From NCBI GenBank assembly GCA_033717875.1, contig JADDKJ010000055.1, forward strand, positions 1 to 17,590: a stretch of DNA of 17,590 nt. The letters are read 5' to 3'. The notes below the pieces were generated by a model. That model searched no databases. It saw only the letters and a program-made list of their open reading frames with translations, and was not told the origin of the DNA. This document shows, piece after piece, positions 6,526 to 13,684 of the stretch; the first letter of the stretch is position 1; each line of letters opens with the position of its first letter. The DNA comes from SBBG01 sp033717875. Lineage in GTDB: Bacteria > Pseudomonadota > Gammaproteobacteria > Ga0077554 > Ga007554. The position numbers and the translations under genes were made by a program.

Positions 6526-7155
6526 TTAACCCGCGGCGGGTGTCGCCGGAGCGGCGGCCGCCGCAGCTTCCTCGATCGCGCCGCGCGGGACGTGGATGGA
6601 GGCCACCGGACGGTCGTCGCCGTGACTAAGCGCCGTGATCTCAACGCCATGCGGCAGCTTGAGGTCGGACAGATGCACCGAGCCGCCCACTTGGAGATCT
6701 TTCAGGTCCACCTCGATGAATTCCGGCAGGTTCCTGGGCAGGCAGGCGATTTCCACGTCGATCATGAGGTGGGAGACGATGCCGCCACCCTGCTTCACGC
6801 CCGGCGCGATGTCGGCGTTGATGAAGTGCAGCGGCACGTGCATGCGGATCTCTTCGTTTTCGCTGATGCGCTGGAAGTCCATGTGCATGACGCGCGGCTT
6901 GCTGGGATGGCGTTGAATGTCCTTGAGCACGGCGCGCTCGGTCTGGCCATCCAGTTTGAGGGTCAGGATATGTGAATAAAAGGCCTCGTGCGCCAGGCGC
7001 TTGGCGACCTCGTTGTGGCTGAGGTTGATGTATGTGGCCTCTTTGCCCGCGCCGTACAGCACGGCGGGGACTTTGTCGTCACGACGCAGGCGGCGGCTCG
7101 CACCTTTCCCCAGGTCATGACGCACTTCGGCGTTCAATTCAAAGCTGATGCTCAT
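6526..7155 (-). CDS. rplY: 50S ribosomal protein L25/general stress protein Ctc
   Basis: This 209-residue protein binds 5S rRNA in the large ribosomal subunit. The N-terminal L25 domain (about residues 5-95) includes GKGASRRLRR, VPAVLYG and the HPSKPRVMHMDFQR segment. The C-terminal TL5/CTC beta domain (about 100-190) contains VPLHFINADIAPGVKQGG and EFIEVDLKDLQVGGSVHLSD. It ends in an Ala/Pro-rich tail, common in the long form. The ATG at 7155 has GGAG seven bases upstream and matches the usual MSISFELNAE start. A longer upstream frame is not conserved. pth follows after six bases, so the two are probably co-transcribed. Confidence 0.97.
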   Translation of the reverse strand: MSISFELNAEVRHDLGKGASRRLRRDDKVPAVLYGAGKEATYINLSHNEVAKRLAHEAFYSHILTLKLDGQTERAVLKDIQRHPSKPRVMHMDFQRISENEEIRMHVPLHFINADIAPGVKQGGGIVSHLMIDVEIACLPRNLPEFIEVDLKDLQVGGSVHLSDLKLPHGVEITALSHGDDRPVASIHVPRGAIEEAAAAAAPATPAAG

Positions 7156-7233
7156 GGTGTTTCTCCACTGTGGTTGACGAATGCCTCCCCCGCGACCAAG
7201 GGGGGCAGGAAACGGCAAGACTGCTCTTGCCTT

Positions 7234-7394
7234 TAAACCTGTTCACGATCTCGCTGAAGGGCGCATCGCGGCGTTAAAAATGACCTCAAAATGCTCACAT
7301 ACTCCGTGTATGCTCCGCTTTTTCGGCCATTTTTGTCTTGCGCTGGGAACCCTTCGCTTCGCTCTTCCCTTGATCGAGATCGTGAACAGGTTCT
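7234..7394 (-). mobile_element. MITE-like element, copy 2 (161 bp, inverted relative to copy 1)
   Basis: It carries the same terminal repeats as the copy at 4211-4371. The end at 7375-7394 is intact, while the end near 7234 has two changes at the outermost bases. Orientation is opposite, so the two copies bracket tRNA-Met-ychF-pth-rplY. It occupies most of the 290-base gap between prs and rplY. Confidence 0.8.
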
Positions 7395-7448
7395 TAAAAA
7401 CAGTTTGTGTGCTGCGCACGCTCGGCGGGTTATTTGACCCGCCCTACA

Positions 7449-8399
7449 TTAATCCATATACAAGGTGCTGACCGATTCCTCGTTGCTGATGCGACGCATG
7501 GTTTCGGCGAGCATGGTGGCGACGCTCAACTGGCGGATGCGCGCACATGCCCTGGCCGCCGGTTTGAGCGGGATGGTGTCGGTGACCACCAGCTCGTCCA
7601 GCACCGAGTTTTCGATGTTCTCTATGGCGCGGCCCGACAGCACCGGATGGGTGCTATAGGCCACCACCTTTTTCGCGCCGTGCGCCTTGAGCGCCCGGGC
7701 GGCCTCGCACAAGGTGCCGGCGGTGTCGACCAAGTCGTCGATCAGCACGCAGGTGCGGCCTTCCACTTCGCCGATGATGTGCATCACCTTGGCCTCGTTG
7801 GGCTTGGGGCGGCGCTTGTCGATGATGGCCAGATCCGCTTCCAGGTGCTTGGCGAAGGCCCGCGCCCGTACCACGCCGCCGACATCCGGCGACACCACCA
7901 TCAGCCCCGGATATTCCTGACGCCAGATGTCGCCGAGCAGGATCGGCGAGGCGTAGACGTTGTCCACCGGCAGATCGAAAAAGCCCTGGATCTGGTCGGC
8001 GTGGAGGTCGATGGTCAGCACCCGGTCCACGCCGACGCTGGTGATCATGTTGGCGATCACCTTGGCGGTGATCGGTACGCGCACCGAACGGGGACGGCGA
8101 TCCTGCCGCGAATAACCGAAGTAAGGGATCACCGTCGTGATGCGATACGCCGAGGCGCGGCGCATGGCATCGACCATCACCAGCAGCTCCATCAGGTGGT
8201 CGTTGGTCGGTGCGCAGGTCGGCTGCACGATGAACACGTCCTTGCCGCGGACGTGCTCCAGAATCTCGACCATGATCTCGCCGTCACTGAAACGGCCCAC
8301 CGTGGCCTTGCCCAGCGGCATGTTCAGGTATTCGACAATGTCCTGCGCCAGGCGCGGGTTGGCATTGCCGCTAAAGACCATCATCCTGCTGTCGCTCAC
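7449..8399 (-). CDS. prs: Ribose-phosphate pyrophosphokinase (PRPP synthetase)
   Basis: It makes PRPP from ribose 5-phosphate and ATP for purine, pyrimidine, histidine, tryptophan and NAD synthesis. At 316 residues it is the normal bacterial class I length. Visible motifs are the ATP-binding YFGYSRQDRRPRSVRVP (93-109), the metal and substrate segment DLHADQIQGFFD (131-142), the catalytic loop DKRRPKPNEAKV (194-205), and the PRPP loop VLIDDLVDTAGTL (218-230). The start is GTG at 8399 with AAGAAGGG upstream. ATG codons at residues 6-7 are alternatives. The gene lies between tRNA-Gln and rplY, the classical beta/gammaproteobacterial order. Confidence 0.97.
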   Translation of the reverse strand: MSDSRMMVFSGNANPRLAQDIVEYLNMPLGKATVGRFSDGEIMVEILEHVRGKDVFIVQPTCAPTNDHLMELLVMVDAMRRASAYRITTVIPYFGYSRQDRRPRSVRVPITAKVIANMITSVGVDRVLTIDLHADQIQGFFDLPVDNVYASPILLGDIWRQEYPGLMVVSPDVGGVVRARAFAKHLEADLAIIDKRRPKPNEAKVMHIIGEVEGRTCVLIDDLVDTAGTLCEAARALKAHGAKKVVAYSTHPVLSGRAIENIENSVLDELVVTDTIPLKPAARACARIRQLSVATMLAETMRRISNEESVSTLYMD

Positions 8400-8437
8400 G
8401 GTCGACCCTTCTTCAAACTACGATAGCTGATGAGAGG

Positions 8438-8506
8438 ATTATAAAATGTAAGCACTCGCAGCACGCCTTCCCCCTCACCCTAACCCTCTCCCTAAAGGGA
8501 GAGGGG
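8438..8506. repeat. Dispersed CCCTCTCCC hairpin repeat, copy A
   Basis: The conserved block GCAGCACGCCTT-CCCCTCACCCTAA is followed by a hairpin CCCTCTCCCT/AGGGAGAGGG (8484-8493 and 8496-8505). The same block and hairpin occur at 10283-10345, with similarity extending to TTATAAAATGTAAGC upstream. It sits between tRNA-Gln and prs and may act as a transcription boundary. Confidence 0.7.
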
Positions 8507-8520
8507 ATTAAACCCGCGCT

Positions 8521-8581
8521 TCTCAAAATATGGCTGGAGTGCCGGTGATTCTCTCAATATATGGCTGGGGTGCCAGGATTC
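8521..8581 (-). repeat. Tandem duplication of the tRNA-Gln 3' end
   Basis: Two adjacent units of about 31 bases, 8521-8551 and 8552-8581, share TCTCAAAATATGGCTGGAGT against TCTCAATATATGGCTGGGGT and then GCC-G-GATTC. The second unit contains the CCA end, acceptor strand and part of the T arm of the tRNA. The first is a diverged extra copy just downstream of the tRNA. Confidence 0.7.
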
Positions 8582-8636
8582 GAACCTGGGGATGCTGGAA
8601 TCAAAATCCAGTGCCTTACCGCTTGGCGACACCCCA
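8562..8636 (-). tRNA. tRNA-Gln (anticodon TTG)
   Basis: The acceptor stem TGGGGTG/CACCCCA is perfect. The anticodon arm CTGGATTTTGATTCCAG gives anticodon TTG, and the T arm (CCAGGTTCGAATCCTGG) and encoded CCA are present. A weak first pair (T-A) is typical of bacterial glutamine tRNAs. It lies nine bases after ispE in the conserved ispE-tRNA-Gln-prs order. Confidence 0.96.
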
Positions 8637-8645
8637 ATAAAACAG

Positions 8646-9500
8646 TCACAAGCGCGGTAACTTGCTTGCTACTTCATCCAAAGGGGACCGATTCATCCCC
8701 TTTGCAACAAACCCTTGCCAGGACGGCGGCAATTGTGCCAGCACCCGGCGGGCCTCGCTTTCGGCTGCGAAAGCGCAAAACACACACGCGCCGGTGCCGG
8801 TCATTCTGGCCGGGCCGAATCGCGTCAGCCAGTCCATCGCCTCGGCCACCTGCGGGTAGCGGCTGCGCACCACCGGCTCGCAGACATTCCGTCCTTGCCC
8901 GGAAAGAAAGCCCTCTATTGTGAGGGGTGGGAGGTCGCGTGTCAATTCTTGCGCGGAAAATATGGCGGCGGTGGAGACATGGCAGGCGGGAACGAGCACC
9001 ACATACCAGGGTTCGGGAAGGGTGACGGGGGTCAGCTTTTCGCCCACGCCTTCGGCCCAGGCGGCATGCCCCGCGACGAACACTGGCACGTCGGCGCCCA
9101 GCCGCAAGCCAAGCGCGGCGAGCCGTTGCGGCGGCAGGCGCAACCCCCACAGCGCGTTCAGGGCAACCAGCGTGGTGGCGGCGTCGGAACTGCCGCCGCC
9201 CAGCCCGCCGCCCATCGGCAGGTGTTTTTCGATACGGATATCGGCGCCCAGCGCGGGCTGCCCGGCCTCTTCGCGCAGCAGATGCGCGGCGCGCAGCGTC
9301 AGGTCCTGCTCGGGGGGAACGCCGGGCAGCTCTTCGATGCGGCGGATGACGCCATCGTTGCGGACATCGAAATGCAGCCAGTCGCAGCGGTCGATGAACT
9401 GGAATACGGTCTGTAACAAGTGGTAGCCGTCGGCGCGGCGTCCGGTGATGTGTAGAAAGAGGTTGAGCTTGGCGGGCGCGGGCCAGGCGCGGGCTTTCAT
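8646..9500 (-). CDS. ispE: 4-diphosphocytidyl-2-C-methyl-D-erythritol kinase
   Basis: It phosphorylates CDP-methylerythritol in the non-mevalonate isoprenoid pathway. This 284-residue GHMP kinase has substrate-binding K11 (PAPAKLNLFLHITGRRADGYH), the ATP loop PMGGGLGGGSSDAA (95-108), catalytic D137 (GADVPVF), and the C-terminal glycine motif MTGTGACVF. The start is ATG at 9500, and its first bases overlap the lolB stop as ATGA, which indicates translational coupling with lolB. tRNA-Gln follows directly. It is cytoplasmic. Confidence 0.97.
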   Translation of the reverse strand: MKARAWPAPAKLNLFLHITGRRADGYHLLQTVFQFIDRCDWLHFDVRNDGVIRRIEELPGVPPEQDLTLRAAHLLREEAGQPALGADIRIEKHLPMGGGLGGGSSDAATTLVALNALWGLRLPPQRLAALGLRLGADVPVFVAGHAAWAEGVGEKLTPVTLPEPWYVVLVPACHVSTAAIFSAQELTRDLPPLTIEGFLSGQGRNVCEPVVRSRYPQVAEAMDWLTRFGPARMTGTGACVFCAFAAESEARRVLAQLPPSWQGFVAKGMNRSPLDEVASKLPRL

Positions 9501-10114
9501 GGTGCCAGCTCCCAGCGGTCGATCACCAGCCGCACTTGCAAATGGGGATTGTTCAGCGCCAGCTTGTGCGGCAGGTCGACGCCATTAACCGGGGCATAGC
9601 GCGAAAATTCGACGCGCCAGCCGGACTGCTCCAGCCAGAGGGGGCGGCCCGCTTCGTCCAGACCCTTCCCTGCTTCGAAGCGCGGATCGGGCAAGCCCAG
9701 CACCCAATAGCGCAGCCCCGCCACCGGCATGTTCCAGCCCAGCCGCTCGCGCAGCAAGGTCTCGGCATCCTGGGCGGTAAAGGTCTGGCCGTCGGCCAGC
9801 CGCATCACCACGCCGCCGGAACCTCCCTCCAGCTGCACAGCCCCTTGGCCCAGCGGACCCATCAGGCGCAGGGCATAGGCGTCTTGCTGCTGCGTCCAGC
9901 GCAGCGTGGCATTCCAGTTTTCGCTTTCATTGTGTACGGCGATGCGGCCGGTGAGCGCCCAATCATGCAATGACATGAGGGATTGCTGGCGCGACTGTTC
10001 CAGCGTGCTGGCCATCGCCGCCCGCTCGGGCGAGCGGATAGGTGCGGTGGAGCACGCGGCCAAGGCGGCGGCGAGGCAAAGGATCATGAAAACCGGGGCG
10101 GGAGAGCGTACCAC
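9497..10114 (-). CDS. lolB: Outer-membrane lipoprotein receptor LolB
   Basis: It receives lipoproteins from periplasmic LolA and inserts them into the outer membrane. This 205-residue protein has a lipoprotein signal peptide with lipobox LAAC and acylated C21. The family segments are visible: WALTGRIAVHNESENWNATLRW (about 52-73), LRLMGPLGQGAVQLEG, the MPVAGLRYWVLGLPDP stretch (about 129-144), and the C-terminal WRVEFSRYAPVNGVDLPHKLAL. The start is GTG at 10114 with GAGGTG upstream. The protein is itself a lipoprotein of the outer membrane. It overlaps ispE by four bases, as in most beta- and gammaproteobacteria. Confidence 0.95.
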   Translation of the reverse strand: MVRSPAPVFMILCLAAALAACSTAPIRSPERAAMASTLEQSRQQSLMSLHDWALTGRIAVHNESENWNATLRWTQQQDAYALRLMGPLGQGAVQLEGGSGGVVMRLADGQTFTAQDAETLLRERLGWNMPVAGLRYWVLGLPDPRFEAGKGLDEAGRPLWLEQSGWRVEFSRYAPVNGVDLPHKLALNNPHLQVRLVIDRWELAP

Positions 10115-10282
10115 CTTAAAAGCACCTCTATGACTTTACAAGCGCTCCCAAGGACAATACTGCTTGATCAAGCGATTAGCAAATCCATGCAGGGCGGGTT
10201 GAGGAAGCGCGGCGTTATCAAACACCCCCTTCTCCCTGAAGAAAGAGCGAAGCGAAGGGTGCGGGCAAGGATGAGCGGGTTT

Positions 10283-10345
10283 GTAAAATTCAAAAACTTG
10301 CAGCACGCCTTGCCCTCACCCCAACCCTCTCCCAAAGGGAGAGGG
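10283..10345. repeat. Dispersed CCCTCTCCC hairpin repeat, copy B
   Basis: The hairpin CCCTCTCCC-AAA-GGGAGAGGG (10325-10345) is preceded by GCAGCACGCCTTGCCCTCAC, matching copy A at 8438-8506. It lies 16 bases downstream of the erpA stop on the - strand and may end that transcript, though no T run follows. The remaining gap up to lolB (10130-10282) contains no gene that I can see. Confidence 0.7.
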
Positions 10346-10361
10346 AGCACGGCAGGAAAGC

Positions 10362-10718
10362 TCAGACCGAAAACGACGAACCGCAGCCGCAGGTGGTGGT
10401 GGCGTTGGGGTTGCGGATGACGAATTGGGCGCCTTCCAGTCCTTCGGTGTAGTCGATCTCGGCGCCGGCGAGGTATTGATAGCTCATCGGGTCGATCAGC
10501 AGCGTGACGCCGCCCTTTTCCACCAGGGTGTCTCCGTCTTCGACGCTTTCGTCGAAGGTGAAGCCGTACTGGAAGCCGGAACAGCCGCCGCCGGAGACAA
10601 AGACGCGCAACTTCAGGTTGTCGTTGCCTTCTTCGACGATCAGCTCGCGGACCTTGTTCGCCGCGCTGTCGCTGAAGTTCAGCGGTGAGGGGATGGTTTC
10701 GATGGCTACTGCGCTCAT
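10362..10718 (-). CDS. erpA: Iron-sulfur cluster insertion protein ErpA (A-type carrier)
   Basis: It delivers Fe-S clusters to target apoproteins, including those of isoprenoid synthesis and respiration. At 118 residues it matches the family length. The three cluster-binding cysteines are C46 (GGGCSGFQYGF), C110 and C112 (TTTCGCGSSF). The start is ATG at 10718 with GGAG about seven bases upstream. GGAG-AAC-CTCC there is a small palindrome that could partly hide the ribosome site. It follows argC by 100 bases in the same direction. A need for Fe-S and heme maturation fits the cytochrome-rich surroundings, but that link is inference. Confidence 0.96.
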   Translation of the reverse strand: MSAVAIETIPSPLNFSDSAANKVRELIVEEGNDNLKLRVFVSGGGCSGFQYGFTFDESVEDGDTLVEKGGVTLLIDPMSYQYLAGAEIDYTEGLEGAQFVIRNPNATTTCGCGSSFSV

Positions 10719-10818
10719 GGAGGTTCTCCAGAAATACGTGATTGCGCCGATTAGACAGTCATGGCGGGAATGGTTCGATTGTCGGATTTCCCACCGCCGC
10801 TGTCAAGAATTGCGCGTT

Positions 10819-11850
10819 CTATGGCAACAAAGCGATGCCTTGCAACCCCGCAACTTCCTCGAAACCGAACATGATGTTCATGTTCTGCACCGCCTGCCCC
10901 GCGGCGCCCTTCACCAGGTTGTCGATTACGGACAGGACCACGACAGTGTCGCCGCCCTGCGGCCGGTGTATCGCGATGCGGCAGGTGTTGGCGCCCCTTA
11001 CGCTGCGCGTCTCGGGGTGGCTTTTGGCAGGCAGCACATCGACGAACGGTTCGTTCGCGTAACGCTGTTCATAGAGCGCCTGAAGGTCAACGCCGGTATT
11101 CTTCAGCGTTGCATAGAGCGTGGCGTGGATGCCGCGCAGCATCGGTGTCAGATGCGGGACGAAGGTCAGCCCCACGGGTTTGTCAGCGGCGGCGCTCAGT
11201 CCCTGGCGGATCTCGGGTAGATGGCGATGGCCGGGCACACCATAAGCCTTGAAGCTGTCCGACGCCTCGGCATAGAGGATATGCACTTCCGCCTTGCGCC
11301 CGGCGCCGGAGACGCCGGATTTGGCGTCGGCGATCAGGTGTTGCTCGTCCACTGCGCCGGCCTCGACCAGCGGCAGGAAGCCGAGCTGCACCGCGGTGGG
11401 GTAACAGCCGGGGTTCGCCACCAGGCGGGCTTCGCTGATCGCCACGCGGTTCACTTCCGGCAGTCCGTACACCGCCTCGGCGAGCAGCTCGGGGCAGGCG
11501 TGCGGCATGCCGTACCAGCGCTGCCAGTCGCCGGCATCCTTGAGGCGGAAATCGGCGGCGAGGTCGATGACACGCGCGCCGGCGCTCAACAATTCGCGCG
11601 CCATACCCATCGCCGTGCCGTTGGGCGTGGCGAAAAACACCACGTCGCAGGCCGCCAGCGCGGCGTTGTCCGGCACGGTGAAGGCGAGATCGACGTGACC
11701 GCGCAGATTGGGGAAGACATCCGCCACGGGCGTGCCCGCCTCGGCGCGCGAAGTGATGACGGCCAGTTCCACATGGGGGTGACCCGCCAGCAGGCGCAAT
11801 AATTCGACACCGGTGTAGCCGGTGCCGCCGACGATGCCGGCTTTGATCAT
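10819..11850 (-). CDS. argC: N-acetyl-gamma-glutamyl-phosphate reductase
   Basis: It catalyses the NADPH-dependent third step of arginine biosynthesis. At 343 residues it is a standard type 1 ArgC. The N-terminal nucleotide-binding motif GIVGGTGYTGVELLRLL (5-21), catalytic C149 (ANPGCYPTA), the segment AKSGVSGAGRKA (176-187) and the active-site histidine motif GVPGHRHLPEI (204-214) are all present. The ATG at 11850 follows GGAGG with about six bases of spacing. An upstream in-frame tail (see findings) ends in ATGA over this start. It is cytoplasmic. Confidence 0.97.
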   Translation of the reverse strand: MIKAGIVGGTGYTGVELLRLLAGHPHVELAVITSRAEAGTPVADVFPNLRGHVDLAFTVPDNAALAACDVVFFATPNGTAMGMARELLSAGARVIDLAADFRLKDAGDWQRWYGMPHACPELLAEAVYGLPEVNRVAISEARLVANPGCYPTAVQLGFLPLVEAGAVDEQHLIADAKSGVSGAGRKAEVHILYAEASDSFKAYGVPGHRHLPEIRQGLSAAADKPVGLTFVPHLTPMLRGIHATLYATLKNTGVDLQALYEQRYANEPFVDVLPAKSHPETRSVRGANTCRIAIHRPQGGDTVVVLSVIDNLVKGAAGQAVQNMNIMFGFEEVAGLQGIALLP

Positions 11851-11927
11851 TTTGTTACCTCCGCCATGCCCAGTTGCATCTGGATGGCTTCTTCAACTCG
11901 GATATTCAATTGTGGTCCTGCTTTTCG

Positions 11928-12284
11928 TCATGCCGCTTCCCGGATACCGGCGTGAATAACGATCTCATCAAAAGGCGCGGACAATTTTCCCTTGCTGTCC
12001 TTTTCCAGCAAGCCAAGCATCACCAACTCTTTGACATCGGCGTGGACATTCTTGTAGTCCCGGCCCAGCGCCTGGGCAAGCTGGCGGGTGTTCAAATCTT
12101 CATGGCTTGCCGCATATTGCAATAGTTCCAGCCGCTTTTCCGTGATGGCGGAAAACAGTTCTCGCAAGCTACCGAAGGTCAACCTTGGCCTTACCTGTTC
12201 GCCTTTCTCGGCGCGCTGCCAGGAGCTGGCAAAGGCATCTAGTGCCGCCTGCGGCTTCAACACTTCAATCTCGATGCGATTCAT
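11928..12284 (-). CDS. HVO_A0114-type winged-helix DNA-binding protein, putative antitoxin/regulator
   Basis: This protein has 118 residues from the ATG at 12284, which overlaps the stop of the upstream gene as ATGA. The N-terminal part (about 1-45) is a short extension with RPRLTFGSLRELFSAIT. It is followed by a winged-helix domain (about 46-105): KRLELLQYAASHEDLNTRQLAQALGRDYKNVHADVKELVMLGLLEKD. The HTH resembles MarR/ArsR-type folds, and the family is known as a partner of DUF6516 proteins. It probably represses its own operon through the palindrome at 12596-12616. A longer frame upstream (to 12314) is overlapped by the partner gene and unlikely. Confidence 0.8.
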   Translation of the reverse strand: MNRIEIEVLKPQAALDAFASSWQRAEKGEQVRPRLTFGSLRELFSAITEKRLELLQYAASHEDLNTRQLAQALGRDYKNVHADVKELVMLGLLEKDSKGKLSAPFDEIVIHAGIREAA

Positions 12285-12571
12285 TCCCACCTCCAGCCCG
12301 CGATACGGGCGCAATCCTCGCGGAAATCGGACAGCAATTGCTCAAGCGATACAAACCGATAATTCTCCTCGCGCGAACCATAATGGCGATGATCGCCTTT
12401 GCTGGCTTCGTTGTCGTAGCGTACCAGGCATTCGCCGTTACGGCCGCAGTAAAGACGGTATTTCAGTCCGTGTGGCCGCTCATCGCTTCGAGCAGGTAAC
12501 TGCCAGAGCACCATTTCCAGCGCCAAGGCATCTTGGCGATCCTTGTGCCGGAAAAGTTGTCGCGCCTTCAT
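12281..12571 (-). CDS. DUF6516-like protein, putative toxin of a two-gene module
   Basis: This 96-residue protein is recognised by the order of conserved segments: EMVLWQLP (about 19-26), GLKYRLYCG, CLVRYDNEASKGDHRHYGSREENYRFVS split across about 48-75, and a final LLSDFREDC. This combination is typical of small proteins encoded upstream of HVO_A0114-type regulators. Several charged or polar residues (D53, N54, K58, D60, H61, H63, Y64) are candidate functional residues, but I know of no proven activity. The ATG at 12571 has no Shine-Dalgarno sequence, and the likely transcript start is within a few bases, so it may be translated from a leaderless mRNA. It is coupled to the next gene by ATGA. 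Confidence 0.75.
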   Translation of the reverse strand: MKARQLFRHKDRQDALALEMVLWQLPARSDERPHGLKYRLYCGRNGECLVRYDNEASKGDHRHYGSREENYRFVSLEQLLSDFREDCARIAGWRWE

Positions 12572-12578
12572 GCCATGT

Positions 12579-12616
12579 ATGACAACACGGTTCTATTATG
12601 GTGTCAATAACCATAA
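12579..12616 (-). promoter_or_regulatory. Promoter with overlapping operator palindrome for the DUF6516 module
   Basis: On the - strand a consensus -35 TTGACA (12607-12602), 17 bases of spacer and TGTCAT (12584-12579) form a plausible sigma-70 promoter. The palindrome TTATGGT-N7-ACCATAA (12596-12616) covers the -35 box, which is ideal for autorepression by the downstream winged-helix protein. The predicted transcript start is about 12572, one base before the ATG. Confidence 0.6.
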
Positions 12617-12658
12617 CTCTGGGGTCGACCAAGACGAGCCTCGTTATCCATTCATGGG

Positions 12659-13684
12659 CTATCGGGATGCAGGATAAAACGCCTTGGCGACATACGCCAT
12701 CACCGCCTCGATCTGCTCGTCCGTCAGCACCGATTTCCACGCCGGCATGGTGGTGCCGGGCAGTCCATCGCGGATGACTTGGCGCAGGCGTTCGCGGGTC
12801 ATGTTCGCCATCGCGGTGCGGCTGGTGAGGTCGCGGGGGTGGGGTTGCAGGAAACTGCCGATCCAGTTGCGGCCGGTGCCGTCGGCGGCGTGGCAGAAGG
12901 CGCAGTTTTGCTGGAACAGGGTCTCGCCCTGCCGTTCCTGAGATGTCAGACCACCGAGCTTGGGCGGGATGTCGTGTTTGGCGTAGACGCTGGCGCCCGA
13001 GATGCTGTCGGGTTTTTGCGGCGGCTGTTGATGCGAGTAACCGCCGCGCGGATATGAAAGCGCATGCGGATCCCACTCGGTGGGCGCCTTGTCGTCCTTG
13101 CGGCGGGAGCCCTCATGGCAGGTGACGCAGCCGGACATGAACAGCCGCTTGCCCGCGCGCTGCTCGGGGGTGAGAGATTCCCATGGTGTGTCGAGCGGGA
13201 TTTCGCCCTGAGCAAAGGGAAAGGCCGCCTGGTAGCGTTCGTGCCTGGGCCAGCCGTTTTCCGGGGTGTGGTAGCGGGTGTTTTTCTCCTTGCGCGACAT
13301 GAACGCCTGGCGCACGAAGTCCACCACCGCCTCGATCTCGTGGGGCTTGAGCACACCCTTGAAGGACATCATCGCCGTACCGGAGCGGCCGTGGCTGACA
13401 GCCTTGATCATGCGCCGGCGGTCAATCACACGGGTCGTGAAATCGCGCGGCGGTGGAGAAAGATAGCCTGCGGCGACAGTCTTGGCGTCGCCGGAATAGC
13501 CGTGGCAGAAATAGCAGCGGTAGTTGTAGATGTCTCGCCCCAGTTCGAAGCGGCCACGCGGTTGGGGGCGGCCTTCTTTGTCAGCGACGGTCTGGAAGAG
13601 TCCGTCCGTCCGGCAATCGAGCAGGCGGCATATTCCTTCTTCCGCCGCGAAGGCGTCCGCGCGGTTACCTAATTCCTGGAGACT
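12659..13684 (-). CDS. Triheme cytochrome c module without its own start; probable 3' half of a hexaheme protein
   Basis: This frame is open from the nine-A run to a TAG at 12661-12659, 341 codons. It carries three heme sites: CYFCH (about 13516-13502), CVTCH (101-105) and CAFCH (176-180), the last two counted from the GTG at 13429. The first and third sites are each followed by the module PPPRDF or PHPRDL, an RRM/TRERL motif, and GTAMMSF or GTTMPAW, whose Met is the likely axial ligand. No ATG, GTG or TTG occurs in frame before 13429, which is downstream of the first heme site, and no signal peptide is seen. It lies in the -1 frame of the upstream cytochrome gene and overlaps its end, so production probably requires frameshifting, or the run holds an indel. 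A start at 13429 would give a 256-residue protein with no export signal. Confidence 0.75.
   Translation of the reverse strand, partial: SLQELGNRADAFAAEEGICRLLDCRTDGLFQTVADKEGRPQPRGRFELGRDIYNYRCYFCHGYSGDAKTVAAGYLSPPPRDFTTRVIDRRRMIKAVSHGRSGTAMMSFKGVLKPHEIEAVVDFVRQAFMSRKEKNTRYHTPENGWPRHERYQAAFPFAQGEIPLDTPWESLTPEQRAGKRLFMSGCVTCHEGSRRKDDKAPTEWDPHALSYPRGGYSHQQPPQKPDSISGASVYAKHDIPPKLGGLTSQERQGETLFQQNCAFCHAADGTGRNWIGSFLQPHPRDLTSRTAMANMTRERLRQVIRDGLPGTTMPAWKSVLTDEQIEAVMAYVAKAFYPASR

Noticed and set aside
7407..8426. A 339-codon open frame on the + strand
   Set aside because: It is antisense to prs, has a His/Asp/Gly-rich composition and no recognisable family.
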